Shown here one piece after another: positions 52,904-63,478 of a stretch of 64,000 nucleotides of DNA. This stretch comes from Marinibacterium anthonyi (GTDB taxonomy: Bacteria > Pseudomonadota > Alphaproteobacteria > Rhodobacterales > Rhodobacteraceae), in the NCBI GenBank assembly GCA_003217735.2, contig CP031585.1:1165501-1229500 (forward strand), in the 5' to 3' direction. Both the position numbers and the translations under genes were made by a program. The notes under the pieces were generated by a model. The model saw only the letters and a program-made list of their open reading frames with translations. It was not told the DNA's origin and did no database searches. Position 1 is the first letter of the stretch, and every line of letters starts with the position of its first letter.

Positions 52904-53939
52904 AGGTGTCCATCGGGTTCGGCGCAAGCTGGCGAGCGGCAAGAGCCGCTTTCACTTCTACGCGTGGCGCGGACGCGGTGCCCCCAAGTTTTGGGAAGAC
53001 GACAAGCGCAATCCGACCGATCCTGATTTCTTCGTGGCCTTCACAGAGTGTGTGGAGCGTCCGGCGCCGGCGATGCTCATGACTCCGGCCCTGGTGGACG
53101 AATTCCTTGACAGCGCGGCAATGCCCAAGGGCGAACGCTCCAAGGCCGATCTGCGTAAGTGGGCACTGCGCTTTGCGGAGCACTTCCACGACGCGCCGGC
53201 TGTGATCTTCGAGGAAAAGGGATCGCGCGGCGAAGTCAACAAATGGCGGGCGCAGTGGAAGCACTCACCCAAGCAGCACGACATGTCCGGCACCCATGCG
53301 GTTCGCGTCCTGAATTGGGCGGTCGAAGAAGGCAAGCTGTCCGAACACCACTGCCACAAGCTGCCCAAGCTCTATGAGGTTGATCGTTCAGAAATCGTCT
53401 GGGCGCCTTCGGATCGCGAGGGGATCGACGCCATAGCCCCTGAGTGGGTGTGCCGTCTTCTGTGCGTGGCCTGCGAAACCGGCCTCCGTCCTGGTGACTT
53501 GATCAAGCTGGCCAAGACGGCGGTGGAGCAAACCCCGCTCGGCCGTCGCCTTCGCGTCAGGACGAACAAGCGCGGGCGAATCGCGCATATCCCGATCACG
53601 CCGGAGCTGGCCCAGGTGATCGACACGACGCCACGGGACCGGCTGCTGATCCTGACGAATGCGAGCGGGAATCAACTGACCGAACACCGCGCCTCGGAGG
53701 GGCTGCGACAGTGGCGGGACAAGGCCGGGCTGAGCAAAGACCTGCGGTTGCAGGACTGCCGAGGAACGGCCGCTACCAGACTGCTGAATGCTGGTCTGAG
53801 CCTGTCGGAAATCGCCAATCACATGGGCTGGTCTATCCGCCATGCGGCGAACGTTATCGAACATTACGCCCGCGTTTCTCCGGGCGAAACAGATGCTGTG
53901 CTGGTCAAGCTGGCGCAGGCGAAAGGGGGCGGAAAGTGA
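52893..53939 (+). CDS. int: Tyrosine-type integrase of element 3
   Basis: Protein of 348 aa. N-terminal arm-binding part (LPKGVHRVRRKLASGKSRFH), core-binding domain with KHSPKQHDMSGTHAVRVLNW, and catalytic Arg in CETGLRPGDLIKL, Lys in TNKRGRIAHIPI, Arg in DCRGTAATRLL and Tyr in VIEHYARVSP. The usual His residues are replaced: H-x-x-R reads Q-x-x-R and GH reads GW. Integrase 1 shares this variation. Ends 74 bp before the tRNA-Cys gene, its attachment site. Confidence 0.92.
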   Translation: MLPKGVHRVRRKLASGKSRFHFYAWRGRGAPKFWEDDKRNPTDPDFFVAFTECVERPAPAMLMTPALVDEFLDSAAMPKGERSKADLRKWALRFAEHFHDAPAVIFEEKGSRGEVNKWRAQWKHSPKQHDMSGTHAVRVLNWAVEEGKLSEHHCHKLPKLYEVDRSEIVWAPSDREGIDAIAPEWVCRLLCVACETGLRPGDLIKLAKTAVEQTPLGRRLRVRTNKRGRIAHIPITPELAQVIDTTPRDRLLILTNASGNQLTEHRASEGLRQWRDKAGLSKDLRLQDCRGTAATRLLNAGLSLSEIANHMGWSIRHAANVIEHYARVSPGETDAVLVKLAQAKGGGK

Positions 53940-53946
53940 ACAAAAC

Positions 53947-53968
53947 TGTAAACGGCCCTGTAAACGGC
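53947..53968. promoter_or_regulatory. Paired integrase arm-type sites, element 3
   Basis: TGTAAACGGC at 53947 and 53959, 12 bp apart, 67 and 55 bp before the tRNA-Cys core. Left-end partners are AGTAAACG at 40419 (78 bp from the left core) and TGTAAACG at 43136 (131 bp when IS21 is removed). Confidence 0.7.
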
Positions 53969-54013
53969 GCAGTCCGCGCAATCAATGGAGTGACGCAAGT
54001 GCTTGAAAGTAAA

Positions 54014-54087
54014 TGGAGGCGAGTACCGGAATCGAACCGGTGTACACGGATTTGCAATCCGCTGCGTAACCACTCCGCCAACTCGCC
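54014..54087 (-). tRNA. tRNA-Cys (anticodon GCA), integration target
   Basis: Complete 74-nt cloverleaf on the minus strand with encoded CCA: acceptor GGCGAGT / ACTCGCC, D-arm, anticodon stem GGATT / AATCC around loop TGCAA-type with GCA, T-arm CCGG-TTCGATT-CCGG. It is the only intact copy; its 3' half is duplicated at 28256 and 40341. The integrated elements supply the 3' half, so the gene stays functional. Confidence 0.95.
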
Positions 54088-54210
54088 AGAGTGCTGCAGT
54101 CATTAGGGTCGCCGCGGGGGGCCGTCAAGCGGATATCTGGCTTGCAAGGCGGATGATCCGGGAACCGGGGGCATTACCCCCCGGATTTCCGCCCAAGCCG
54201 GGCGCCGCAC

Positions 54211-54371
54211 TCAGGCGGCTTTCTTCTGGTAGGCCCTGGCGTCCTCGATGATGGTCTCGCGCAGGACGGCGCGGAAATCCTTCATGTTGGTCATCAGGTA
54301 GTCCTTCAGCACGATGTCGCCCGCGCCCTGGTCCAGCAGGTACTGGCCCGCCGCCGCGCCTGATGAGATAT
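54211..54371 (-). pseudogene. C-terminal fragment of a host gene cut by IS256
   Basis: The frame enters from the IS256 end and reads AAAGQYLLDQGAGDIVLKDY, then LMTNMKDFRAVLRETIIEDA and stops. Codon use looks host-like. The 5' part is not found on the other side of the IS, so a deletion accompanied the IS event. Product not recognised. Confidence 0.55.
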
Positions 54372-55759
54372 GCGCGAAAGTTGGTGACGCTTGATCAGGC
54401 GGCAGCTTGACTGTGGCGGACGCCGTCGCGGAACTCAACCCCGCTGATGACCTCCGGCAGGCGGTTCCGACCGTCGAGCTTTCGCCATTTCTTCTGCGCC
54501 GACATCATCAGCCGGAACGCCATGGCGCGCCCGGTCTTTCGGCTCAGGCAGCCCTTGGTTCGCCGGGTGCGGTGCCGGACGGTGGCGAAGGTGCTCTCGA
54601 TCGGGTTTGACGACCGGATATGTTTCCAGTGCTCGGCCGGATAGTCGTAGAGGGTCAGCAGCGCGTCCCGGTCCTTGACCAGCTTGGCCACCGCCTTGTC
54701 CCATTTCACGCCGCAGGTTTCGACGAAGACGTTGAAGGCGACGTTGGCTTCGGCCTTTGTCCCGGCCTGCCAGATGTCGTGCAGGTGTCCCTTGGCCCTG
54801 GCCTGCGCCGATTTCGGCAGCGCGTTCAGCACGTTCATGGTCTTGTGCAGCCAGCACCGCTGCTCCTGCGTCGAGGGGAAGACTTCGCGCAGGGCCGTCC
54901 AGAAGCCGAGGGCACCGTCGCCGATCGCGAGCTTGGGATCCTGCGTGAGGCCGCGCCGCTTGAGATCGAGCAGCACCTCGCGCCAGCTCTGGGTGCTCTC
55001 GCGGAAGCCGTCGGTCATGGCCAGCAGTTCCTTCCGGCCGTATTCATCCGCCCCGACGATGACCAGAACGCATTGCTTTTCCTCGGCCATGCGCGGCTTG
55101 AAGTAGACACCGTCGGCCCAGATGCAGAGGAGAACCGCCGGGGTCCGAGGTCGCGCTTTTCCCAAGCCTCGTATTCGGACCACCAGTTGGCTTTCAGGCG
55201 GGTGACGGTCTTGGCCGACAGGCCCTTGGCGTCTGGCCCCGACAGGCCCTTGGCGCCTCGCCCCAGCAGGGCGGCCAGCGCCTCGCCAAAATCGCCGGTG
55301 GAGACCCCCTTGAGGTAGAGCCAGGGCAGCAGTTCCTCGACCGATTTGGCCTTGCGCAGGTAGCGCGGCAGGATGCTGGGCGTGAAGGAGATCCTCTCCG
55401 CTCCCGGCTTGCGATCCCGCACCCGCGGCACCTTCACGGCGACCGGACCGATCCCGGTCAGGATTTCGCGTTCCGGCAAATGTCCGTGCCGCACGAGCCT
55501 GGCCCGGCCGTCATCGAGCCTTTCCTCAGCGAACGCGGCGAGGAGCGTCGCCAGCTCGCCCTCAACCGCCTGTTCGATCAGCTTGCGCGCACCCTCTCGG
55601 ATGAGGTCCGTCAACGGATCCGGCGAAAACCCCGATGGATCGGGCAGCGTGCTGATGGTAGTCTCCGACATGTGGCATATCCCTTTCTCCGCTGAGAATT
55701 GACGGCGTCTGAACACCGCCATGATATGCCGCCCCTCAGGGCATCACCAACTTTCGCGC
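54372..55759 (-). mobile_element. IS256 family insertion sequence (about 1388 bp), damaged
   Basis: Ends share GCGCGAAAGTTGGTGA in inverted orientation (54372 and 55759). It contains one transposase gene with a frameshift. Flanks (GAGATAT left, GTTGCTCG right) show no target duplication, so the neighbourhood was rearranged after insertion. Confidence 0.85.
54395..55671 (-). pseudogene. IS256 transposase, frameshifted
   Basis: Two overlapping frames join to one protein of about 425 aa. The N-terminal part runs MSETTISTLPDPSG to EYEAWEKRDLGPRR; the frame then shifts by one base near 55135-55150, and the C-terminal part continues at WADGVYFKPRMAEEK. Catalytic residues: Asp in IWADGVYF, Asp in IGDGALGFW, Glu in NPIESTFATVRHR. 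Inactive unless recoded. Confidence 0.85.
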
Positions 55760-55809
55760 GTTGCTCGGTGCGTTTGCGGTTTCATCTCTCTCGTCGCGTT
55801 TTCGCGGCG

Positions 55810-55963
55810 TTAAGCGCCCCCAGTTTCCCAGACACCTGCCGTGTGCAATTTTTGCTGTCTGATTTCGTAGCCGACGGACCGCATCATGGCGTTGTTCGTG
55901 TGCTTGCGCCTTGGGTTGCAGAACAGCTCGATGTCGTCGAATACGTCCGGCCTTGCGCCGTCG
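55810..55963 (-). pseudogene. IS3-type OrfB C-terminal remnant
   Basis: Frame reading DVFDDIELFCNPRRKHTNNA, then MMRSVGYEIRQQKLHTAGVW before TAA (55810-55812). This is the C-terminal end of an IS3-group OrfB (I-E-x-F-x-N-x-x-R-K-H motif). It differs from the IS3 at 22965. Only the tail remains. Confidence 0.7.
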
Positions 55964-56025
55964 CGGGGGCAATATCCTCGCCCCGGATCGGGAATGCCGG
56001 AAAGATGGCCGAAAAGCGCTTCGGG

Positions 56026-56199
56026 TCACCGATATCGGCTGACAGGCGCGGGGGTGTTCCCGCTTCGGGACGAACAGGCCACCGGAATGTCGGCCCCTTC
56101 GGTTTGCGCCCGTGCCTGCCCGCCCAGCCCGATGGACACCGCCGGTGCGATAAGTCCCATGAGCGCCGCTCGCCTGTTGATGTCGTTGTCGGACGTCAT
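56026..56199 (-). pseudogene. Truncated flavodoxin with Tat-type leader
   Basis: Begins MTSDNDINRRAALMGLIAPA (twin-arginine leader), then GADIPVACSSRSGNTP, the flavodoxin FMN phosphate loop (S-x-S/T-G-N-T), after which the sequence leaves the family and stops. About 57 of some 200 residues remain, so it is a broken gene. Its ATG overlaps the stop of the upstream esterase gene, showing the former operon. Confidence 0.7.
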
Positions 56200-57257
56200 C
56201 GCGCGTCCTCCATCGGTCTCGAAACGTCCGCAGGCAGGTGATCTTGCCAGAAGGCCGCGGCATCCAGGATCCACCCTTCGGCCTGCGTGCCCTGGCCCGC
56301 GCCGAAGCCGTGGCCCACACCGGGCACGATGCGGAAAGCCACATCCGTGCCCGACGCGCGAAGGGACGCGACCCTCGGGCTCATGTTGCCTGGCGGTGCG
56401 ATCCGGTCGCGGGCGCCGACGATGGCATAGGTCGGCGGCTCGGTAACGGCCCGGTCGCCATGGGACGTGTAGGCCATGACAACGGTTGCCGGTCGCAGGG
56501 TCGTTTGTGCGCCGAACCCATCAGGACCGTGCGACCCGATGAAGGCGGCCATGCGGGCACCGGCGGAACTGCCCCAGACGGAATAGCCCTCGCGCGCCAC
56601 GTCCAGATCACCGGCCGCGTCCATGATCACGTCGATGGCCCGCGCCATGTCCGAGGTGGCGACGCGGCCGCCCTGACCCGTGCGATAGGTCACGACAAAG
56701 GCGTTGAAGCCCTGATCGGCGAGGGCCATCGCGTAGGGAAATCCTTCGTGCACGGACCCGACATAGGAGAACCCGCCCCCCGGTGCGATCAGCGCGACAG
56801 GTGCGCCCGGCTGACCCGGAAAGAAGAACAGGCCGGCCTCGTTCAGGGACGGCGTCTCGTTTCGCTCGGCCTCGGAGTAGATTTCGTGAAAGACCGGCAC
56901 ACCCGCCTGCTGCGCCGCCAGGATGCGGTTGAGCCCCGCCAGGACGACGTCGCTGCGCACCTCGCCGTGATAGGGCAGCAGCTGCGCCATCCGCGAGATC
57001 GGCATATCCGCGTCATAGGCCCGGTCGGCCCAGGGCAACAGACGCCGCGCGTAACCCTCGAATTCGGGGCGGGCCAGAATATCGCCAATCGTGTCGCTCG
57101 GGGCAAGCGGGGCCAGGGCCCGCAGGCTGTGCCCGTGTGTGGCACGCTCCGTCAGGACCGGATCATTCGGCGCCTGGGCCTCCGTGACGCCAGCCGTCAG
57201 ACAGAACGCCAGAGCGGTCAACTTGCGCCACGCCGGAAGGGTGCGGGTCTGTGCCAT
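56196..57257 (-). CDS. Secreted alpha/beta hydrolase (esterase/lipase type)
   Basis: 353 aa from the ATG at 57257, which gives a proper signal peptide (ACFCLTAG-like hydrophobic core in LTALAFCLTAGVTEAQA). Nucleophile elbow SVWGSSAGARMA (G-S-S-A-G), oxyanion APGGGFSYVG and catalytic His in VGHGFGAGQG. Length and layout resemble xylan/carbohydrate-esterase-like BD-FAE hydrolases. In-frame ATGs at 57290 and 57308 are less likely. It is co-transcribed with the broken flavodoxin. Confidence 0.8.
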   Translation of the reverse strand: MAQTRTLPAWRKLTALAFCLTAGVTEAQAPNDPVLTERATHGHSLRALAPLAPSDTIGDILARPEFEGYARRLLPWADRAYDADMPISRMAQLLPYHGEVRSDVVLAGLNRILAAQQAGVPVFHEIYSEAERNETPSLNEAGLFFFPGQPGAPVALIAPGGGFSYVGSVHEGFPYAMALADQGFNAFVVTYRTGQGGRVATSDMARAIDVIMDAAGDLDVAREGYSVWGSSAGARMAAFIGSHGPDGFGAQTTLRPATVVMAYTSHGDRAVTEPPTYAIVGARDRIAPPGNMSPRVASLRASGTDVAFRIVPGVGHGFGAGQGTQAEGWILDAAAFWQDHLPADVSRPMEDAR

Positions 57258-57386
57258 GTCGGGCTCCGGTTTCGAATGATCAGGTGTCATGGCGGAAAAA
57301 TAGGGCAAGGGGCGTCACAGGATTAGCGCCCGCATCCCACTAACCGGGATAAGCGTGGCCGAATAATTGCCGCGGTAGATAGCCCA

Positions 57387-57407
57387 CTTATCGATCCAGC
57401 CGATAAG
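57387..57407. promoter_or_regulatory. Small dyad in the divergent esterase promoter region
   Basis: CTTATCG and CGATAAG separated by 7 bases, midway in the gap between the two divergent esterase genes (57258-57481). Candidate operator for both; no other element is clear in this gap. Confidence 0.35.
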
Positions 57408-57481
57408 GCCGATCGAAAGGAGCCGGCTATTGCAGTGCCCCGGGATCGGCCACCTTCGTTGCACGCAACAAGGGCAGACAA

Positions 57482-58555
57482 ATGACCATTCACACCCTCC
57501 TGCTGACCGCCACTGCAAGCCTGGGGTTCGCCGCCGCGGCGCTGGCCTTCGAGCCATTGACGATCATCGATCAGGGCAGTTTCAGCGCGGGTGGCACGGT
57601 TCTGACCGAACCGGGCACTTTCGACAACAAGTCCCCGATGTCGACCGCCGGTCAGACCTTCCACGGCGATCATGCCTATGCCTTCTACCAGGTGCCCGAG
57701 ACCCCGCGCGCCCTGCCTTTGCTGCTGTGGCACGGGGCGTTCCAGTCGGGCAAGAGCTGGGAGACCACGGCGGATGGCCGCGAAGGGTTCCAGACCCTCA
57801 TGTTGCGTCGCCACTTCCCGGTCTACACCATCGACCAGCCGCGCCGTGGCCGCGCCGGCAACAGCACCGTGGCAGCCGAAGTGCGGCCCACGAACTTCGA
57901 CCAGCTCTATTTCGACATGTTCCGCATCGGCCAGTGGCCGGCCTATTTCGACGGGGTTCAGTTCGATGAGAGCGAGGCAACGCTGGACGAGTTCCTGCGC
58001 TCGGTGACGCCGAACACCGGGGCGTTCGACGTGGATGTGGTCAGCGATGGTGTCTCGGCGCTGGTGGAGGAGATCGGCCCCTCGATCCTCGTGACCCACT
58101 CGCAGGCGGGCGGCCCCGGCTGGCTGACCGCGATCAAGAACCCGAACGTGAAGGCCGTGATCTCCTACGAGCCGGGCAGCGGATATGTCTTCCCCGAGGA
58201 TGAGATGCCCGCGCCGATGACCGGATCCGCGGGCACGCTGGAACCTGTCGCGATCCCGGACGAGGATTTCGCCAAGCTGACGCAGATCCCGATCGTGGTC
58301 TACTACGGCGACAACATCCCCGAACAGCCGACGGATGATTTCGGTCTGGACAACTGGCGGACGCGTCTGGCGATGGCCCGTCTGTGGGTCGCGGCCATCA
58401 ACGCGCATGGCGGCGACGCCACGCTGGTGCACCTGCCCGAGATCGGCATCACCGGCAACACCCACTTCATCTTCTCGGATACCAACAATGCGCAGATCGC
58501 GGATCTGGCGGCGGAATGGATCGAGGAAAAAGGGTTGGGCGGTCTGGCCGAATAA
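57482..58555 (+). CDS. Secreted alpha/beta hydrolase
   Basis: Protein of 357 aa with a signal peptide (LLLTATASLGFAAAALA). Oxyanion segment LLWHGAFQSGKSWE, nucleophile in ILVTHSQAGGPGWL (H-S-Q-A-G), a possible acid in YYGDNIPEQP and His in THFIFSD. A periplasmic esterase of unknown substrate. Divergent from another secreted hydrolase. Confidence 0.83.
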   Translation: MTIHTLLLTATASLGFAAAALAFEPLTIIDQGSFSAGGTVLTEPGTFDNKSPMSTAGQTFHGDHAYAFYQVPETPRALPLLLWHGAFQSGKSWETTADGREGFQTLMLRRHFPVYTIDQPRRGRAGNSTVAAEVRPTNFDQLYFDMFRIGQWPAYFDGVQFDESEATLDEFLRSVTPNTGAFDVDVVSDGVSALVEEIGPSILVTHSQAGGPGWLTAIKNPNVKAVISYEPGSGYVFPEDEMPAPMTGSAGTLEPVAIPDEDFAKLTQIPIVVYYGDNIPEQPTDDFGLDNWRTRLAMARLWVAAINAHGGDATLVHLPEIGITGNTHFIFSDTNNAQIADLAAEWIEEKGLGGLAE

Positions 58556-58576
58556 GCCCGCCACCCGCGCCCAAAA

Positions 58577-59467
58577 TCATCCCCTGTGGCGCAGGTGATC
58601 TATCAGCAACCGGAAAGCCGGGCTCATCTGGCGCCGGTTGGGATAATAGAGGTGATAGCCTTCCCAGACCGGCCACCAGTCTTCCAGCACGGGCAACAGC
58701 TGTCCGGCCTTCAGGTGGGGTTCGGCGCGATCGAACGGCAGGTAGCCGATGCCGATGCCGTCCAGCGCACAGGCCAGCCGCAGCGGCAGGTTGTTGAAGG
58801 TCGCGGGCCCTTCGACGCGGACGCGGGTTTCCTGGCCGTCCTTCTCCAGCTCCCACGCGAACACCCCGTTATGGGTGGGCAGGCGCGTGTTGATGCAGCG
58901 ATGATCCGTGAGGTCTTCCGGGGCCTTCGGCGTGCCGTGCTTTTGCAGGTAGCCGGGGGTGGCGACCATGCACATGCGGATATCGGCACTGATGCGCACC
59001 GCGATCATGTCCTTGGCGACCTGCTGACCCAGCCGCACACCGGCATCGAAACTTTCGGCCACGATGTCGATCATCCCGCCATCGACGCCGATTTCAACCA
59101 CGATATCGGGATAGTCTTCCAGAAAAGCCGCCAGCTTCGGTTGCAAAACGGCAATGGCCGGATGTTCGCCCGCGCTGATCCTGATCGTGCCGCGCGGGGT
59201 CTCTCGGTCAGAATTCAGCGCCTCCAGCGCATCTTCCATCTCGTCGAACTGCGGCCCCAGCCGGGACAGCAGCCGTTCCCCCGCCTCGGTCGGCGAGACG
59301 CTGCGCGTCGAGCGGGTCAGCAGCCGTACACCCAGGGATTCCTCAAGGTTCTTGACGGTTTGCGACAACGCCGATTGCGACATTCCCAGATGGGCAGCCG
59401 CGCGCGTGAAGCTGCGGTGCCGGGCCACGACGGTGAAGGCATAAAGTTCGTTGAAGGTCCGGCGCAT
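58577..59467 (-). CDS. LysR family transcriptional regulator
   Basis: Protein of 296 aa. HTH: VVARHRSFTRAAAHLGMSQS, then ALSQTVKNLEESLGVRLLTR; the effector domain follows. Divergent from the MFS/aldo-keto reductase operon (70-bp gap), which it probably regulates; convergent with the second secreted hydrolase. Confidence 0.9.
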   Translation of the reverse strand: MRRTFNELYAFTVVARHRSFTRAAAHLGMSQSALSQTVKNLEESLGVRLLTRSTRSVSPTEAGERLLSRLGPQFDEMEDALEALNSDRETPRGTIRISAGEHPAIAVLQPKLAAFLEDYPDIVVEIGVDGGMIDIVAESFDAGVRLGQQVAKDMIAVRISADIRMCMVATPGYLQKHGTPKAPEDLTDHRCINTRLPTHNGVFAWELEKDGQETRVRVEGPATFNNLPLRLACALDGIGIGYLPFDRAEPHLKAGQLLPVLEDWWPVWEGYHLYYPNRRQMSPAFRLLIDHLRHRG

Positions 59468-59537
59468 CCATTATGCCTTTCTGCTTATGTCGGCATTCGC
59501 ATTTATCTACCTAATCGATTAAATGGGGCGGGTCTAG

Positions 59538-62002
<2,465 letters not shown>

Positions 62003-62010
62003 GCGCAACG

Positions 62011-62034
62011 GCCCGGCCGATTAATCGGCCGGGC
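62011..62034. terminator. 24-bp perfect palindrome after the aldo/keto reductase gene
   Basis: GCCCGGCCGATT followed by its exact complement, beginning 9 bases after the stop codon. As RNA it forms a 10-bp GC-rich hairpin with a TTAA loop; no T tract follows, so termination may be factor-dependent. Confidence 0.55.
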
Positions 62035-62155
62035 TAATGTCGGCTATGCCGATTGCGCGGGTAATGGAATGCGCGCCTGCGCCCCATCTTGGAATTGCAA
62101 CCAAAATTCTCGCGGCCGTCCGGCCTGAGAGCAACGACACCAAGGGATGTTCATC

Positions 62156-62623
62156 ATGACCAAGACAGCCATGCCCCTTTCTGCCGGCCTCGGGCTTGCC
62201 GGTCTTTTCGCCATCGCCGCCTGGGCCGAACCCAACAAGGTTCGCTATCCGACACAGGAGATGCTGGACGAACTGATCCACTACACCACTGTCACCCGTG
62301 GGAATGTGACCGAGTACATGTACACCTCGCCGCAGGCACTGGCCGCCCTGAACGCCGGCGAGGACGTGCCGGACGGAACGCAGGTGATCCTGCAGGACTG
62401 GCGCGAGGGCGAGGTCTACCGCCTGTTCGTCATGGAAAAGGGCGAAGGCTTTGGCGACGCCTACACCGATGGCACCCGCACGGATGACTGGCAGTTCCAG
62501 TGGTATTGGCCGAGCGGCGAGATCAACACGGACGAAAACACCGCCCGCTGCCGGTCCTGCCACATGTCGCGTGAAAGCCGCAGCTACATGTACACCTACA
62601 ACGACGCCCGCAGCTTTGAATGA
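62156..62623 (+). CDS. Cytochrome P460-like c-type haem protein
   Basis: Protein of 155 aa. A signal peptide ([16 protein letters not shown]) is followed by the P460 fold ([11 protein letters not shown]) and one haem attachment site CRSCH near residue 140. P460 proteins carry a lysine-crosslinked haem and oxidise hydroxylamine in some bacteria; others have unknown roles. The cross-linking Lys cannot be confirmed here. Overlaps the membrane cytochrome gene by 4 bases. Confidence 0.8.
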   Translation: MTKTAMPLSAGLGLAGLFAIAAWAEPNKVRYPTQEMLDELIHYTTVTRGNVTEYMYTSPQALAALNAGEDVPDGTQVILQDWREGEVYRLFVMEKGEGFGDAYTDGTRTDDWQFQWYWPSGEINTDENTARCRSCHMSRESRSYMYTYNDARSFE

Positions 62624-63354
62624 TGACGCCCCGCTGGACCCGCCCCTTGCCGCGCCTGATCCTGGACGGCGCGATGCTGATCTGCCTGGTGCTGGCCTTC
62701 GCCTACTGGTGGCTGGGCAACGCGGCGCATGAGGCCATCGGCACCGTCTTCCTCGTGATCGTGCTGCGCCATGTCGCCAACAACCTCTTCTGGTGGAAGG
62801 GGTTGCGGCGCGGCCGCATGACCGTGCAGCGGGCCTTTAACCTGATCCTCGGCGTTCTGCTGGCAGTGGCCATTCTGGCGCTGCTGATCACCAGTATCGG
62901 CGTGTCGCGCACGTTGGCACAAGGGCTGGCCCAGTGGTTGGCGATACCGCGCATCTTCGTCCTGCAGGAAATCCACTGGTTCGCGGCCTATTGGGCGATT
63001 GCCCTTGCGGCCCTGCATGTCGGGGTGAACTGGAACCGCATCACGGCGCTGGTGCGCAACCTGTCGGGCCGTGCCCTGCCAGGGTGGAGCGGACCCGTGG
63101 TTTGGACCCTGGCAACGGCCATCGCGGTCCAGGGCACCTTCAGCGGCACCATCCTTGGCTTCTGGCCCCGGCTGCGGTTCAGCTATACGTTGTCGATGTG
63201 GGATTTCAACGCCTCCGTCCTGCCGTTCTTCCTGCATTGGGCGGCGGCCCTTCTGACCCTCGCGATCGCGGCACATGTGCTGCTGCTGCTCGCGACACGA
63301 AACCTGCGCCTGCTTCCCGCAGGCAACAGCCGCACCCCAAGTGAGAGGCGATGA
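62620..63354 (+). CDS. DUF4405/cytochrome b-like integral membrane protein
   Basis: Protein of about 244 aa with five to six helices. His residues in membrane segments ([54 protein letters not shown]) suit b-haem ligation. It could pass electrons between quinones and the periplasmic P460-like protein encoded directly upstream. Start overlaps the P460 stop codon (ATGATG; either ATG possible). Confidence 0.8.
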   Translation: MMTPRWTRPLPRLILDGAMLICLVLAFAYWWLGNAAHEAIGTVFLVIVLRHVANNLFWWKGLRRGRMTVQRAFNLILGVLLAVAILALLITSIGVSRTLAQGLAQWLAIPRIFVLQEIHWFAAYWAIALAALHVGVNWNRITALVRNLSGRALPGWSGPVVWTLATAIAVQGTFSGTILGFWPRLRFSYTLSMWDFNASVLPFFLHWAAALLTLAIAAHVLLLLATRNLRLLPAGNSRTPSERR

Positions 63355-63478
63355 TCTGAAAAGACCTCTCGATACCCGCCGTATTCGGCGCTTGCATCGC
63401 TCCGGCTCGCCTTGAAGACATCAGCCTCCAAGAGGCAGCACATGTCCAACGCCTCCTCGAAGACCCGCCAAGCCTGGC

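Larger units (their letters stand above)
40341..54087 (+). mobile_element. Element 3: tail-less capsid-encoding satellite at tRNA-Cys
   Basis: Lies between the att copy at 40341 and the intact tRNA-Cys; about 11 kb without IS21. It encodes Nu1-type TerS, GpA-type TerL, lambda-type portal, protease-capsid fusion, gpW-like and DUF2190 proteins, with two Arc repressors, a MerR-like regulator, xis and integrase. No tail, lysis or replication gene is recognised. Its packaging genes are unrelated to those of element 2. Only IS21 interrupts it, in a non-coding place, so it may still be functional. Confidence 0.82.

Noticed and set aside
32018-54000. Gene transfer agent cluster
   Set aside because: Rhodobacteraceae GTAs carry tail, baseplate and lysis genes and lack integrase and att sites; here tails are absent and tRNA att sites and integrases are present.
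22965-54087. CRISPR array or cas genes in the mobile block
   Set aside because: The only repeats are att cores, arm sites, iterons and operators; no regularly spaced repeat-spacer pattern and no cas gene.
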